Source of the DNA: Theristus sp. LFF4_11
Lineage: Eukaryota; Nematoda; Chromadorea; Monhysterida; Xyalidae
DNA: 64,000 nucleotides
Reading direction: 5' to 3'
Assembly: GCA_030248135.1 (NCBI GenBank)
Contig: JASANC010005765.1
Location: 1 to 64,000 of the forward strand
In this document: one piece after another, positions 22,801 through 33,400 of the stretch
Position numbering within the stretch: position 1 is the stretch's first letter
How the letters are laid out: each line of letters begins with the position of its first letter
Notes under the pieces: generated by a model
Told to the model about the DNA's origin: nothing
What the model saw: only the letters and a program-made list of their open reading frames with translations
Databases searched by the model: none
Program-made: the position numbers and the translations under genes

Positions 22801-25800
22801 CGATGGGCGTCCTACTCAATGGCGTTCTGTACGCTTCGCTGGGTTAGCCCTGGCTGAAAACATCGCCTAAAAATCCCAACAACAAAAACAACAACAATAC
22901 TAGTCGTTCTCTGTCACACGGTCACGAACACGCTCTTCGACGTGTTCATATCATATTTTCGCAATCACTTGTTGAGTTTCTGAAACAATCTGGTTCCAGC
23001 ACGCCATCGCTTTGTATTCGAGTAAAAAGAAAATTCATAAGTCTTGATTGTTTGTCCAAAAACGCGTGGAGACAATTGCGAAAGCCACAATTTCTGATAA
23101 TTTTTTACTTAATTTTCCACAAAACTTTAAAACTGAGCGCATTCGAAATATTGACAACATGACACACAGTACTTTATGCCATGAACACGACGGTTTATAG
23201 AATCTTCGTTTTTTTCAGAACTCGCGTTTGCTTGCCTGAAGGCATTCATTCCGCGCTACCTGCACAATTTCTTTCTGCGTGATAACTCGGCCGTGATTCA
23301 GGGTTAGTGATGAAACGAAAAGAACTGTTCGTTATTCAGCCGTTTTTTTTGTAAAAGTCGTGCACTTTATTCCATATTGTTGTGTTTTGTGTAATTTCGA
23401 ATTATTCGAACGTGTCCAACCGAAATGACGACGTTATTCGCTTTGAAAAGCGCCTCCGTTCAATAGTTTTCGGATTTTCAGTATTCACCTATTCACGTGT
23501 TTTTTTTATCAACAGTCCCACTCTAAATCATAGGGAATCAGCTGATTGGTTGGTGGTCATATGTGCATGCATGCATGTTTTCTGTGCAAACCGAACTCCG
23601 CCTTCACAGCAATTCCTGCGCAGAAAACGTGCACCACACCAACAAATCAGCTGATTCCCTATAATTTAGATTTCGACTGTACATACATACTGAAAGTAGA
23701 GGTCGCTGTGCATGACAAGTGACGTCATTTCGGTATGACACGTTTGAATGAGTCGGCCATATATGAATGCGGGAGACGCATAAAACAGGTCCGCTTCGCT
23801 CGATCGCGAATGGGCATGATAAATATAAATGAATACATGAATAAACACGCGTTCACCCTCCTTCTGTAGAATACCTCGCCGTGTTTGAGCACCAGATTGC
23901 GTTTCATGACCCGTCGCTGTGCGCGCATCTCCGGGCGATCGGCTTCTCGCCGGATGTACGTGCGAGAAAAAAACGGTTTTTTTTGATAGTGTCCTTTTCT
24001 GATGAATACGCAACACGTTTGCATTTGCACGCGGCTTTGTCAAATTGACCGACGGTGAAGGTTGTTAGATTTCAGTTTTTTAGCGTTGCCCCTCCCCTAT
24101 TCAAAATCAACATTGTTATATCGTTTCACATAATGGACACGGTGTAATGCGAAATGGTTTGCAGTCACGTCCGAAAAGCCACTCCGGCAAAAAAAGTGCG
24201 TCAACGGCCAAATAGACATGTTCAAAAAACCAATAATATGTCGGAATAGCTAGTTTTTTTAAATTTATGTCCGAAAAAACCGAAAAAAGCTACCAAGCTA
24301 AATAACTTTATGTTCAAATAGTCAAATAATCTCATCCTCAACATGTATTTCATTGCTGCAGCTATTCGCCATACCGTGGTTTTTGACAATGTTCGCTCGT
24401 AAGTTAAAAATGTAATGTATGTTTTTGTTGATTTGTCAAAACTCCAAAATTTCAGCAAAAATTCAGGAAAAGCGTTTCTGGATTTCATGTCTGCTGTAAA
24501 TGATGGTTTTGCAACTCAGTGCGTGTGCAGACGCATGCTTGCGATGCTTCCTGTGGCAATTAAAAATCGCCTAAGTGACCCGGCCCTATTTAGGGGACTC
24601 GGATCACTTCACGAATTTTGAATTCCCGCGACATGCATGAAACCTTATTTATCTATGCGCGCATTGAGTCTCGTGACCAAAATAAAAAATACCGTAACTA
24701 AAAAAGTACCACTGAGTGAACGTGACAGCTTTCACATTCATGGACGCTCGCAAATCGCTCTCTATTTCATGTTTTTCCCGTCACTCTGCAGATGTACTGC
24801 CACTGCACAAGCTGTTTCACCTTTGGGACGCCCTCTTGCTCCGTGACGGCCGATATCCACTTTGCGTCGGTGTGGCTGTTCTGTTGCAACTGCGCGATTT
24901 ACTGATGCACTATGCCTTCAACGAGTGCATTCTGTTGTTCTCGGATTTGCCTGGTGCGCTTTGAAATTGAAGAAAATGTTTTTAAGGCCTGTTCATACTA
25001 ACGTACTGACGTACGTCAAAGGCACGTCTCCATGGATGGTATTGTGGATTTATTCAAACGTGTCCGGACTAAAATGACGTCATTTGTTTTAAAAACGCCC
25101 GTTTGTCAAAGTACAGGCACTAAAATGTCAGTTTGGTGTGGCTGATTCGACATTCACCATTTGTTTACGGGAAGAAATCGGCTAAACGGAAAATCTGGTT
25201 TGCTGTGAACGGCAAGCGCATGTCTGGTGGCATATGACGTCATTTCAGTGGGACACGTTTGAAAAAAATAGGTCATAGTATGCTAAAACACGAGACCTAA
25301 CGTGACGTGACGTGACGTGCCGTATACGCATACGTCAGTATCAACGGGCCTTTACAGCCAAAATAGAAGCTTGATTCCGAGGAAAAGATCAAAATTCAAC
25401 AAAAAAAAACAACACCAGGCATCGATATCGAGCGTTGCGTCGTCGACTCCGCCCGTCTGTACCGGCGCACGCCGCCGAGTGTCGCGTTTCGAGCGCACGC
25501 GTCGCCCGCCGAGAATCGACGGCTCCCGACAGCGCCGGACGGTCTGCCGAATGAGATCTCGCTGGTTGCTTTGTTTGTTTTGTTTTAAATTCTAGGGAAT
25601 CAGCTGATTGGTTGGTTGTCACGTGATGCATGCTTTCTGTGCAGGCTGCACGAAAAGCTGATTTCACTATAATTTAGAGTTCGACTGTAATGTAAGTCTG
25701 TATGAACTTTATATGCTGAGACGAAAAAAGACCCCACCTGACGTGTGATGTTTCATTTTGGTCCCGCAACTCAATGCGCGCATAGACAGGTAAACAGTTT

Positions 25801-27452
25801 CATGGAGGACGCGGGAATTCAAAATTGGTAAAGTGATCCGAGTCCCCTACATAGGGCATAGTCACTTAGGCGACTTTGAATTGCCACATAAGGATTGAAA
25901 CTAGTTTCCTTTCCATGTCTGCACACGTATTCAGTTGCAGAACTTAAAAAAATGATAATATGTGACGTGCCGTTCTCGTTTCGCATACGCCAGTACAAAG
26001 TAAAAAAGCGATACACAATTAGTAAAACGGGCAGGTTCGCCTTTTCTTTCCACGCAGGATCTCGACACGCTCGATCTGTCTTTCATTCGGGCGTTGCCGT
26101 GCGCCCGGCTGAGTTTGCGTGACTTTCTGCGACTGTGCGCGCTGCAGAACGACGAACACTCGGCAAGGCGAACGGACGAACGGACGCCGTTTGATCACGA
26201 TTCAACCGACGATTCCACGGCGGTGGAGCAGTCGATGTTGATTGTGGACGTGCGACCGATCGAGTTGTGCGTGATGTTTGATTATTCCAATTTGTTCTCG
26301 ACAGTTTCGGAAACCCGAATATGCTAACAATCACCGGTAAATTCGGGGGGGTTGCCTGAGGCAACCTCCTGTGGATCAACCTCCTGTGCCATGAGAGAGG
26401 CACACAGTCTCCGCCTGTGCTGGTCTGTTATGAGCGCCCCGGAGATATGAGTCCCGAACGCCTAACACCCCCGATGTGGGCCGCTTTCGGTCGCTTTATA
26501 TCGCCAAAAAGCAGCGCATTCGAAAGTTTTTTTTTGCTGTCGATAACCAAACCAACTACTGGTTCGACCGAAATCCACCAACATCGAGATGGGGCTTCGT
26601 TTGCACTAGAGGCGGTTGGAAAGAGCGGCGCTGAAAAGTTGTGCTGCCGACTGCACGTTCCGCCCAGTGATTGGCACGTTCGGGTATTTCCGAAACTGCG
26701 GCGGGGGCGAAGTGCAAACTTCATCCATCCATTTTATTTTGCTGAAAAGCAGGACGCTCCGATAAAACTGTTTGAACAGCATGTAGTTCGGGGACCAAAC
26801 TGCAAAACCGCTTCAGTTTCCACCGGTTCGCGATTCCACAGTCCGTGAACATCCCACACAACCATCACCAGCAGTACGCCGCTGCGAGCGAATCGCCCGC
26901 AAAGCAGTCGTTACCCGTTGCGGACGCTGCCCGAGCGGGCACGACGGACGCGGTCGTACCCGCTCGCGATGCGCTCGACGTCCCGTTGCCGGTGACGCCG
27001 GCGACGCAGCTGCTGGCACGGGTGAAGCATCACGCGATCATTGTGGTCGTCGGCGGGGCCGGCTGCGATACGGCCGATGTGCACCGGGTACTGGCTTGTT
27101 TTTGGGTTTTTACTTTTATTGAAAATTTGTTTTTTTTTTGACAGAACAGATGATACGTCGTCACTCCAGAAGCGGTTACTCTGAGAAACGGCATGTGGTG
27201 CACATACTGCCGAAAATCCAAGTTTTTTTGCGTGCGTGTATCATGATGGCACACAAGGAAAGGAGTACACTTTATCTAATTCTACTTTGTTTTTTTTTCA
27301 CCCGACATTTCTGCACTGTTTTTTTTGAAAAAACAAAACACTTTCAGTTCGCTGCGAAACTGATCCACCTTGCGTATTCGCGTGTCTGTCTACTGAGTGA
27401 GACAGTGGAAACGGTTCGGCGATGCCAGTTTGTGGACACTAAGCAATTGTGA
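13855..27452 (+). CDS. TBCK: TBC domain-containing protein kinase-like protein (973 aa, 21 exons)
   Basis: Exons: 13855-14001, 14339-14402, 14875-15098, 16488-16564, 16984-17104, 17733-17802, 18249-18384, 19551-19756, 20109-20274, 20768-20867, 21188-21322, 21718-21915, 22471-22648, 23219-23302, 23870-23955, 24362-24398, 24792-24953, 25419-25564, 26058-26266, 26817-27087, 27348-27452; all phases agree (974 codons with stop). The N-terminus [17 protein letters not shown] and [15 protein letters not shown] match animal TBCK. Kinase-like domain (~30-340): the HRD-Asp is replaced ([16 protein letters not shown]) and DFG reads NYG ([11 protein letters not shown]), so it is a pseudokinase; APE is kept. 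TBC Rab-GAP domain (~490-740): both fingers kept ([14 protein letters not shown] and [10 protein letters not shown]), [13 protein letters not shown]-terminal rhodanese-like domain (~835-970): LIVDVR...[20 protein letters not shown]. In animals TBCK is a FERRY complex subunit linked to endosomal mRNA transport and mTOR signalling. Slightly longer than the human protein (~893 aa). Exon 6 (17733-17802) is the weakest, supported by phase only. Confidence 0.95.
14110..14262. mobile_element. CCAAT-bearing foldback MITE
   Basis: Complementary arms CAGTCGAACTCAAAATTATT and AATCAGCCGATTCCCTATGA with the shared TGCATCACGTGATC core, in TBCK intron 1. Confidence 0.75.
15120..15217. mobile_element. Hairpin MITE, 'GGCATTCATGAA' family
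   Basis: GGCATTCATGAAAGCAGTAT pairs with ACTAAATGTGTCTTCATGAA; starts about 22 bp after the donor of TBCK exon 3. Confidence 0.75.
15238..16356. mobile_element. CCAAT-bearing foldback MITE interrupted by a Mutator-like element
   Basis: Left part 15238-15414 and a short right end 16346-16356 (AGTTCGACTGT) are split by the insertion at 15415-16336. Confidence 0.8.
15415..16336. mobile_element. Mutator-like foldback element, second copy
   Basis: Same subrepeat-built inverted ends as 6210-7279 and a related core. Exact 9-bp target duplication ATAATTTAG (15406-15414 and 16337-16345), lying inside the older MITE. 922 bp, no coding sequence. Confidence 0.87.
16611..16892. mobile_element. MITE with TACAGTATGGCCGA ends
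   Basis: GGCCGATTAAACATGG at the left and TTCGGCCATACTGTA at the right are inverted. A second copy lies at 32543-32808. In TBCK intron 4. Confidence 0.7.
17114..17549. mobile_element. G-rich MITE (CCGTATTACC ends)
   Basis: Inverted ends CCGTATTACC / GGTGATACGG with flanking TA (17112-17113, 17550-17551). It contains many runs of 7-10 G with short spacers. A second copy is at 30680-31139. It starts 9 bp after the donor of TBCK exon 5. Confidence 0.8.
17935..18098. mobile_element. CCAAT-bearing foldback MITE
   Basis: CAGTCGAACTCTAAATTAAG and its complement near TTTCGAGTTCGACTG; the core has mirrored GCATGCTTTCTGTGCA. In TBCK intron 6. Confidence 0.8.
18386..18580 (-). mobile_element. tRNA-derived SINE (family 1)
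   Basis: Read on the minus strand: tRNA-like head with A box TGGCCTGGTGG and B-like GGATCGAGCCCC, then a body (TAGCCCTGGCT, GTACGC), then an AAC-rich tail. Here the tail (TTGTTGTTTTTGTTG on +) abuts the donor of TBCK exon 7 (gt at 18385-18386). Other copies: 22683-22897 (+), 28253-28455, 42236-42441, 44194-44473, 49629-49795, 53403-53602 (all minus). Confidence 0.8.
18809..19531. mobile_element. hAT-like foldback element (723 bp)
   Basis: Inverted ends TAGGGATGG...CCATCCCTA, with a longer second block (ACAGGAGAAACAG and complement) and repeated AAATGCTCT words. Perfect 8-bp target duplication ATTTTTGT (18801-18808, 19532-19539). It ends only 11 bp before TBCK exon 8, so the duplicated bases lie in that exon's acceptor tract. 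Confidence 0.85.
20310..20697. mobile_element. CCAAT-family MITE containing a nested CRE-bearing MITE
   Basis: Outer ends CAGTCAAACTCAATATTGTG and GTTGGACTGTAG. The inner element 20364-20596 is flanked by TA and has the AAACGTGTC / TGACTTCA-type ends of the CRE family (palindromes partly mutated). Confidence 0.65.
21518..21712 (+). repeat. Degenerate CCCAAATTTCAG repeats before TBCK exon 12
   Basis: About ten imperfect 15-20-bp units, variants of TTTACCCAAATTTCAGT, run up to the acceptor at 21717. Several contain TTTCAG or TTCAG, i.e. acceptor look-alikes. Confidence 0.65.
22225..22425 (+). mobile_element. MITE, 'GCGCGCATTGAGTCTCG' family
   Basis: Matches 10951-11141 over most of its length (GCGTTTGCAGACGTAGAAAG, AATTTTGAATTCCCGC). 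In TBCK intron 12. Confidence 0.65.
22683..22897 (+). mobile_element. tRNA-derived SINE (family 1), + orientation
   Basis: The only copy in the window with the head on the + strand: GCTCGTGGCCTGGTGGTAGT, then GGGGGATCGAGCCCC, body, and a 3' tail of CAACAACAAAAACAACAACA type. In TBCK intron 13. Confidence 0.85.
23397..23763. mobile_element. Decayed CRE-family MITE split by a CCAAT-family MITE
   Basis: Left end 23397-23463 (TTATTCGAACGTGTCC) and right end about 23706-23745 (GTGACGTCATTTCGG) flank a CCAAT-family copy at 23513-23686. In TBCK intron 14. Confidence 0.6.
24512..24690 (+). mobile_element. MITE, 'GCGCGCATTGAGTCTCG' family
   Basis: Shares CTAAGTGACCCGGCCCTATT and GCGCGCATTGAGTCTCG with its relatives. 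In TBCK intron 16. Confidence 0.7.
24982..25356. mobile_element. GACGTACGTC foldback MITE with nested CRE-bearing MITE
   Basis: Outer arms (TTAAGGCCTGTTCATAC...ATCAACGGGCCTTTA) enclose the TA-flanked CRE-family element 25042-25275, which has TGACGTCA near both ends. In TBCK intron 17. Confidence 0.8.
25590..25688. mobile_element. CCAAT-bearing foldback MITE, short copy
   Basis: AAATTCTAGGGAATCAGCTG and TATAATTTAGAGTTCGACTG ends with an internal deletion. In TBCK intron 18. Confidence 0.7.
25755..25948 (-). mobile_element. MITE, 'GCGCGCATTGAGTCTCG' family, minus
   Basis: Reverse-oriented copy (CTCAATGCGCGCATAGACAG ... GAATTCAAAATTGG) in TBCK intron 18. Confidence 0.7.
26304..26530. mobile_element. 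SINE family 2 body (no tRNA head seen)
   Basis: TTTCGGAAACCCGAA...GGTCGCTTTATATCGCC...GCGCATTCGAAAG parallels 10298-10520. In TBCK intron 19. No tRNA-like head is seen on the right side. Confidence 0.5.
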
Positions 27453-27703
27453 TATTGTTTGTTATTGATATTATGTTTATGTTAATGTTTATGTTAAGTT
27501 AGTGATATTATGTGATATTTAACCGGTAATTTTGTGAGCCTTAAAAAAATCTGTTTTTTATAACTTTTTAATATAGCCTGTGGTCAACATATGGTTAGTT
27601 TTTTATTATTATCAAAAACGTTTGTTATCAATCACGGTAAACAGGTATGTATTTTATCAGCAGTGATCGGCTTTTTATAAACACCCGAATATGGCACAAT
27701 GTA

Positions 27704-27936
27704 TGACCTATTTTTTTAAACGTGTCCCAGTGAAATGACGTCATGTGCCGCCAAACATGCGCTTGCCGTTCACAGCAAACCAGACTATCCGTTTAGCCGA
27801 TTTCTTCCCGTGAACAAATGGTGAATGTCGGATCAGTCACACCAAACTGACATTTTAGTGCCTGTACTTTGACAAACGTGCGTTTTCAAAGCAAATGACG
27901 TCATTTTAGTCAGGACACGTTTGAATAAACCCACAA
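27704..27936 (-). mobile_element. CRE-bearing MITE
   Basis: TA-flanked, with ATGACGTCAT palindromes near both ends; 3' of TBCK. Confidence 0.85.
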
Positions 27937-27951
27937 TACTGTGCCAACGGT

Positions 27952-28119
27952 CGAACTCTAAATTATGATAAGGAATCAGCTGATTGGTTGATAATCACGT
28001 GGGGCGTGCTTTCTGTGCAGGACAGACTCCGCCTCCACAGCGACGCCTGCACAGACCGCATGCATCACGTGATCACCAACCAATCAGCTGATTGCCTATA
28101 ATTTAGAGTTCGACTGTAT
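27952..28119. mobile_element. CCAAT-bearing foldback MITE
   Basis: GTCGAACTCTAAATTATGAT pairs with CTATAATTTAGAGTTCGACT; near-complete hairpin. Confidence 0.8.
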
Positions 28120-28252
28120 TTTACCGTGGACTCGGCTCGCGAGACTATGAGCGAGCATGTACACTTGGGGACTGATGAAGCGCGCCTCCGTAGCAGGCTG
28201 AGCTTGGTATCCCGGTTGGTGTCCGCCTCCTCCTGGCATTCGCCTCATAGCG

Positions 28253-28455
28253 GCGCTTGTTGGTGTTGGTGTTGGGCTTTTTAGGCGATGTTTTTTAGCC
28301 AGGGCTAACCCAGAGAAGCGTACAGAACGCCATTGAGTAGGGCGCCCATCGAGTTTCCTCTGTCATTAAGTGCCTATACACCCCTCGGCGGGGCTCAATC
28401 CCCCGAGCGCACACGACTGTAGTCTAACGCACTACCACCAGGCCACGAGGGTGAC
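28253..28455 (-). mobile_element. tRNA-derived SINE (family 1)
   Basis: TTGGTGTTGG tail on the left, tRNA-like head (CTACCACCAGGCCACGAG on +) on the right. Confidence 0.8.
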
Positions 28456-29756
28456 AAAGGGCGCTAAACCCGAGCGATTTTTGCGGAGCTATCGTTGTTT
28501 GTATTTCATTACTTCTGTTAAAAACCGGACTTACAAATCACGAATGCTCAAGGCAGACGTTCGAGAAAGCGAGAAACCACTGTTGAGAAACACGGCACTG
28601 TCCCAAGAAAACTGCATCAGGTCAAAATGAACACAATTAAAAAATCCTTTCAAGTCTAGGAGTCACGTTACATGTTGTCTTTCAGAACGATACACACGCA
28701 CTGTAAACTGTAGAAAAAACCAAAAATTTCAGCTAAGCACGCTCATGCTCACACGTAGCGAATAACTCAGTCATAACAATATGAAACCCAGGCTCTCAAT
28801 CGTGTTGAAAAGCAATAAATAAAACAAAAAAGTGAATCGTATTGAAAAGTAGACATATCAGTCACAAATAGGGTTTTGATTTTAACCAAACCCGATCCCC
28901 AATTCATTCTTTAATTCAAATTTTCGGGTCCTCTGCATTACTGCTGTAATCGGACAGGTTCAAAGAAACGTACTTCACCAATATGCACGCGCCAACCGTT
29001 GCACCGTTTTGTTTGACGTCTCTCCCCTCACCAACTGCCTTGGTTGGCTGCACTGGGTGCTAATGGGTTCTAGGGATCAAAAATTGTTTTCTATAAAAAT
29101 GAAACATGTTCATACTGAGAATGCTACGTTAACAAGAAGTTCAACATGTTGTTGGGTCACTTTTAGTTTTTATCTTTTTTTAAAGCGTCAGTTGATTGCG
29201 TCACAATAGTACCTCAACAACACTAATTGCGTAAAATTTGCTAAACACTTTGTTGAGTAATCAACCAAGAACCGTTTATGTAAAAAACAGAAGTACACTG
29301 TTGCATCAAAAATTCATCGATTTTCTTCTCATCTGCACAATACTGTATGTTTTTCGCTCGTTTTATTTATTGCCTGCTGATAAAACGCCTGCAAAAACGA
29401 AGTTTCTCTTGAACGCATTCTTTGAAAAATACAGCAAAATGCTGCGAATAAGGTTTCGACCGTATTCGTGACCTTACACCTCTTTCAAAACCGGTCTTGA
29501 TTGGCTGGATCACGTGTAAGCTAGCTACAATTGTACCTCCTGAATCAGCAACCAGTAATCGGCGAATTACAACTAAAAGTGCGTGAAAAACAAAAGCTAA
29601 AAGTGTCAAAAAACATCAATTTAAAATAAATTGAACTTTAGTTCTGCAACGTTTTCAAATTTTAGCCTTATACCTCAAACCAGACGCGAGACGAGATACA
29701 GCAATTTGAAATGGTGGTTTTTTGGCCCGCCCTGTATATTTAACGTTTTATATGTA
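28456..29756. other. Intergenic stretch without recognised gene
   Basis: No convincing coding exon on either strand. The right part ends in a mariner-type terminus (TTTTTTGGCCCGCCCTGTA, 29720-29738). I could not find a matching left end with confidence. Confidence 0.5.
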
Positions 29757-29989
29757 TTGTGGATTTATTCAAACGTGTCCGGACTAACGTGACGTCATTT
29801 TATTTAAAAACGCCCGTTTGTCAAAGTACAGGCACTAAAATTTCAGTTTGGTGTGACTGATTCGACATTCACCATTTGTTTGCGGGAAGAAATCGGCTAA
29901 ACGGATAGTCTTGTTTGCTGTGAACGACAAGCGCATGTTTTGTGGCACATGACGTCATTTCAGTGGGACACGTTTAAAAAAATAGGCCA
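29757..29989 (+). mobile_element. CRE-bearing MITE
   Basis: TA-flanked copy with ATGACGTCAT near its right end and GTGACGTCAT near its left; about 500 bp upstream of the calmodulin-like start codon. Confidence 0.85.
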
Positions 29990-30494
29990 TACCTATTTAT
30001 AAGTGTGCGTTGAAAATTTGAATAATCAAGTTGCGAAAATTGAATTTTGCTGGACATTTTCGTAAGTTTACCTAAGATATTATTGTACACCCACGTAAAT
30101 ATTATGCACATGATTAAGATATACGGTATGTTATGCAAATCAATGGTGCACAAGCGAAGTGGGACACCGAATAAAAATGTGCCCACAGATTTGATTAAAC
30201 CCGTTGGAACCTCGTTCACATGCAGGTGTATTTGAATTCTGCATGCTGATTGGTTACATTTTCCGGGTATCTACCAATGAACGTTCGGAGGTTGCACTTT
30301 TTCAATCAAATTTATGTTTAAGATTGTATTTTTCAGTAAAACTACGTGCTTCAAAAAGTGTCGTCAACAAAAAAAATGAATTTTGATGAGCTTTTCATCC
30401 GAAGACGTGGCTTGGTAAGTTCGTTCGGTTTAAGCGAGAAATTCTTCCAAATCCCAAAAAGATCTTTTTTCGGAGTCCAAATCCAACTTTAAAA

Positions 30495-33400
30495 ATGGTG
30501 AGTTTGGTTGGTTACAGCAAATTTATGCATAAAAACATCAAATTGTTTAGTCATTACAAAGAAAAAACTTCACATTACTTTGGAAACTTTAAAAAAACAC
30601 GCGGAATCATGCTTTAAAAACACGCATATGATTCCGCGTAGGTCACACCTTGCGAGCCATCTTGTGGGGTTTACGGGTACCGTATTACCCCCAATAAACC
30701 CCCATGGGGGATTAATACGTCAGCGACTTTTAGGGGTGGGGGTTTATTGGTGGGGGGGATTATTGGTGGGGGGGGGGGTTTATTTACAAAAAAATTCTAG
30801 GGGTGGGGGTTTGTTGAAAAATGGCAAAAATACATTGCATGGCAGGCAAGAAAGTCGCAGAAACTTCTACTCTACATAGAAATTTCCTTTTATACCAGCC
30901 ATTTGTAATGAAATTACTATAAACCCACCCATTTGGGGCCTTTGGTAGCACAATTTCATCATTTTCACTGCAACCAGCCACTGAATTCGCTGGGTATGTG
31001 TTTCAAACAGGTCTCCAATAATCCCCCATGGGGGATTATTTGTGGGGGGGATTATTCGGAAACTGGTCGGGGGGTGGGGGTTTATTGGTGGGGGGGGGGA
31101 TTAATGGTGGGGGGGGGGGGTTTAATGGGGGTAATACGGTATTTGGAAGTTGCCCGATATTGTTTTTAAATTTGCACGAAAATTGCACGACATAACTTTA
31201 TTTCAAATTCTTCTTTTTTTCCAGGCCGAACTACTAACCGATGCTCAAATAGCCGGTGAGTGAAAAATGTAAAAATGGTGCAATAAGTGGTCAGGAACAT
31301 GAACACTACCGTATGTTTGTTTTTAACCTGTCCCTTTAATTGACGCAAATTAAGAGCTCACGAAAAAAGAAAGAGTGGGCTTGGAGTTGCATAAAAACAT
31401 ATATTTACTTTGAAATGTGGTGTTTGATTTTAACCATACCCAATGCATTTTCTTCTTACTGTAATTCAAAGTTTCGCTTGCACGCTATAGAAAATGTCCG
31501 AACTCATGTCTCGCGTTGTGTCCTGTCACGCGAGATGTCCCGAAAATTATTATTTTCTATTTAAAAAAATTCACTTTCCTGGACAGAAAAAGACGCGGGG
31601 ACACGGACACGGCTTGGGAATACGCCACAATTTAGGGCATTTTTCAGCGTGTATGCTGTGTATTCTACAAAAAGCGCCAGGTTTAAAAAACAACCATACT
31701 ATTTATCAGTAAGTACATTTTAGTCGTTATGTGTTCAGAGTCGTCTCGGGCAAAGCTAACCAATAATCAACTGCTATTTATAACGTTTTAACATTTAAAA
31801 TAATAGGTTTAACACGCATTTTAATAGATCAAAAGATTCAGCTATGGCGCCTTTAAGGACCGTTTATACCTGACGTATGCCGACTACGTCGTCTACGTCA
31901 AGTATGAACGGTGGTATGCAATGACACAAGACCTGAAGTGACGTGACGTGCCGTATCTGCATGCGTACGTCTGCATGAACGGCAGTATTCAAAGTGAACG
32001 TCTGTATGAACGGGACCTAAACTGAAGTTACGTGCCGTGCCGTGCCGTGCCGTATGCGCATACGTCACGTATAAAGGGACCTTTAATCGCATTAAACTGG
32101 CCTCATATCGATATCGCGCAGTTCACATTCTCATTCCCCAGTTACATGAAATCGCACACACACAGACTTCAAATCAGCGTTTACGGTGTTCGACAAAAAC
32201 GGCGATGGAAACATCTCATCGAAGGAGCTCGGCACGGTGATGCGCTCGCTGGGTCAGAATCCCACAGAGGTCGAATTGCAGTCGATGATCAATGAAGTCG
32301 ATGAGGATGGTATTGTGGATTTATTCAAACGTGTCCCGACTAAAATGACGTCATGTGCTTTAAAAACGCCCGTTTGTCAAAGTACTGGCACTAAAATGTC
32401 AGTTTGGTGTGACTGATTCGATATTCATCATTTGTTTGCGGGAAGTAATCGGCTAAACGGAAAGTCTGGTTTGCAGTGGACGGCAAGCGCATGTTTGGCG
32501 GCACATGACGTCATTTCAGTGGGACAGGTTTAAAAAAGTCACATTGTATGGCCGATTAAACATGGCAGCTTTTTTCAGGGTTCAAGGTGGGTGCCAAATT
32601 TGAATGAAAAGTAAAAGAACATTCAGACATCCAATTGTGTGTCAAATTTGACGTGTTTTTTAAGCTAATTGATTCTTCGTGCTATACTGTCCATTCTTCT
32701 CCCCTGCGCACTCGATTGGGGAAAATCTTAGCATTATTGAGAAAGACATTCTAGACTCGCCTTGATTGAGAAGACAAAGGACTGCCTTATTTATTCGGCC
32801 ATACTGTATGAGTGTGCTGCAGTATGTTTGCTGAAACCGGTCACTTTTCACTTTTTTTCTTTTTTCTGTATTCTGCGAAAAAAATGACAATATTGTTGTC
32901 TTGTCCCTATCTTAAAAACTTGAAAGAAAAAAAATTCCAGGGAGCGGAGCAATCGACTTCAACGAATTCCTCGTGATGATGGCGCGAAGTATGTCGAAAC
33001 TCGACCCGGAAGAAGACGTCCGCGAAGCGTTCAGGGTTGGTAAAGTCCTAGTTTAAAAACACTGCACTTTGTCAGAAACCCTGTGATGTTACTGTTGCGC
33101 GCGCGCACACGCACACGCACACGCACACGCACACGCACACGCACACGTACACACGCATACACGCACATGCACACGCACACGCACACACGCACACGCACAC
33201 ACGCACACGCACACGCACACACGCACACGCACACACGCACATGCACACGCACACGCGCACGTACACACGCATACACGCACATGCACACGCACACGCACAC
33301 ACGCACACGCACACACGCACACGCACACACGCACACGCACACACGCACATGCACACGCACACGCGCACGTACACACGCACACACGCACATGCGCACGCAC

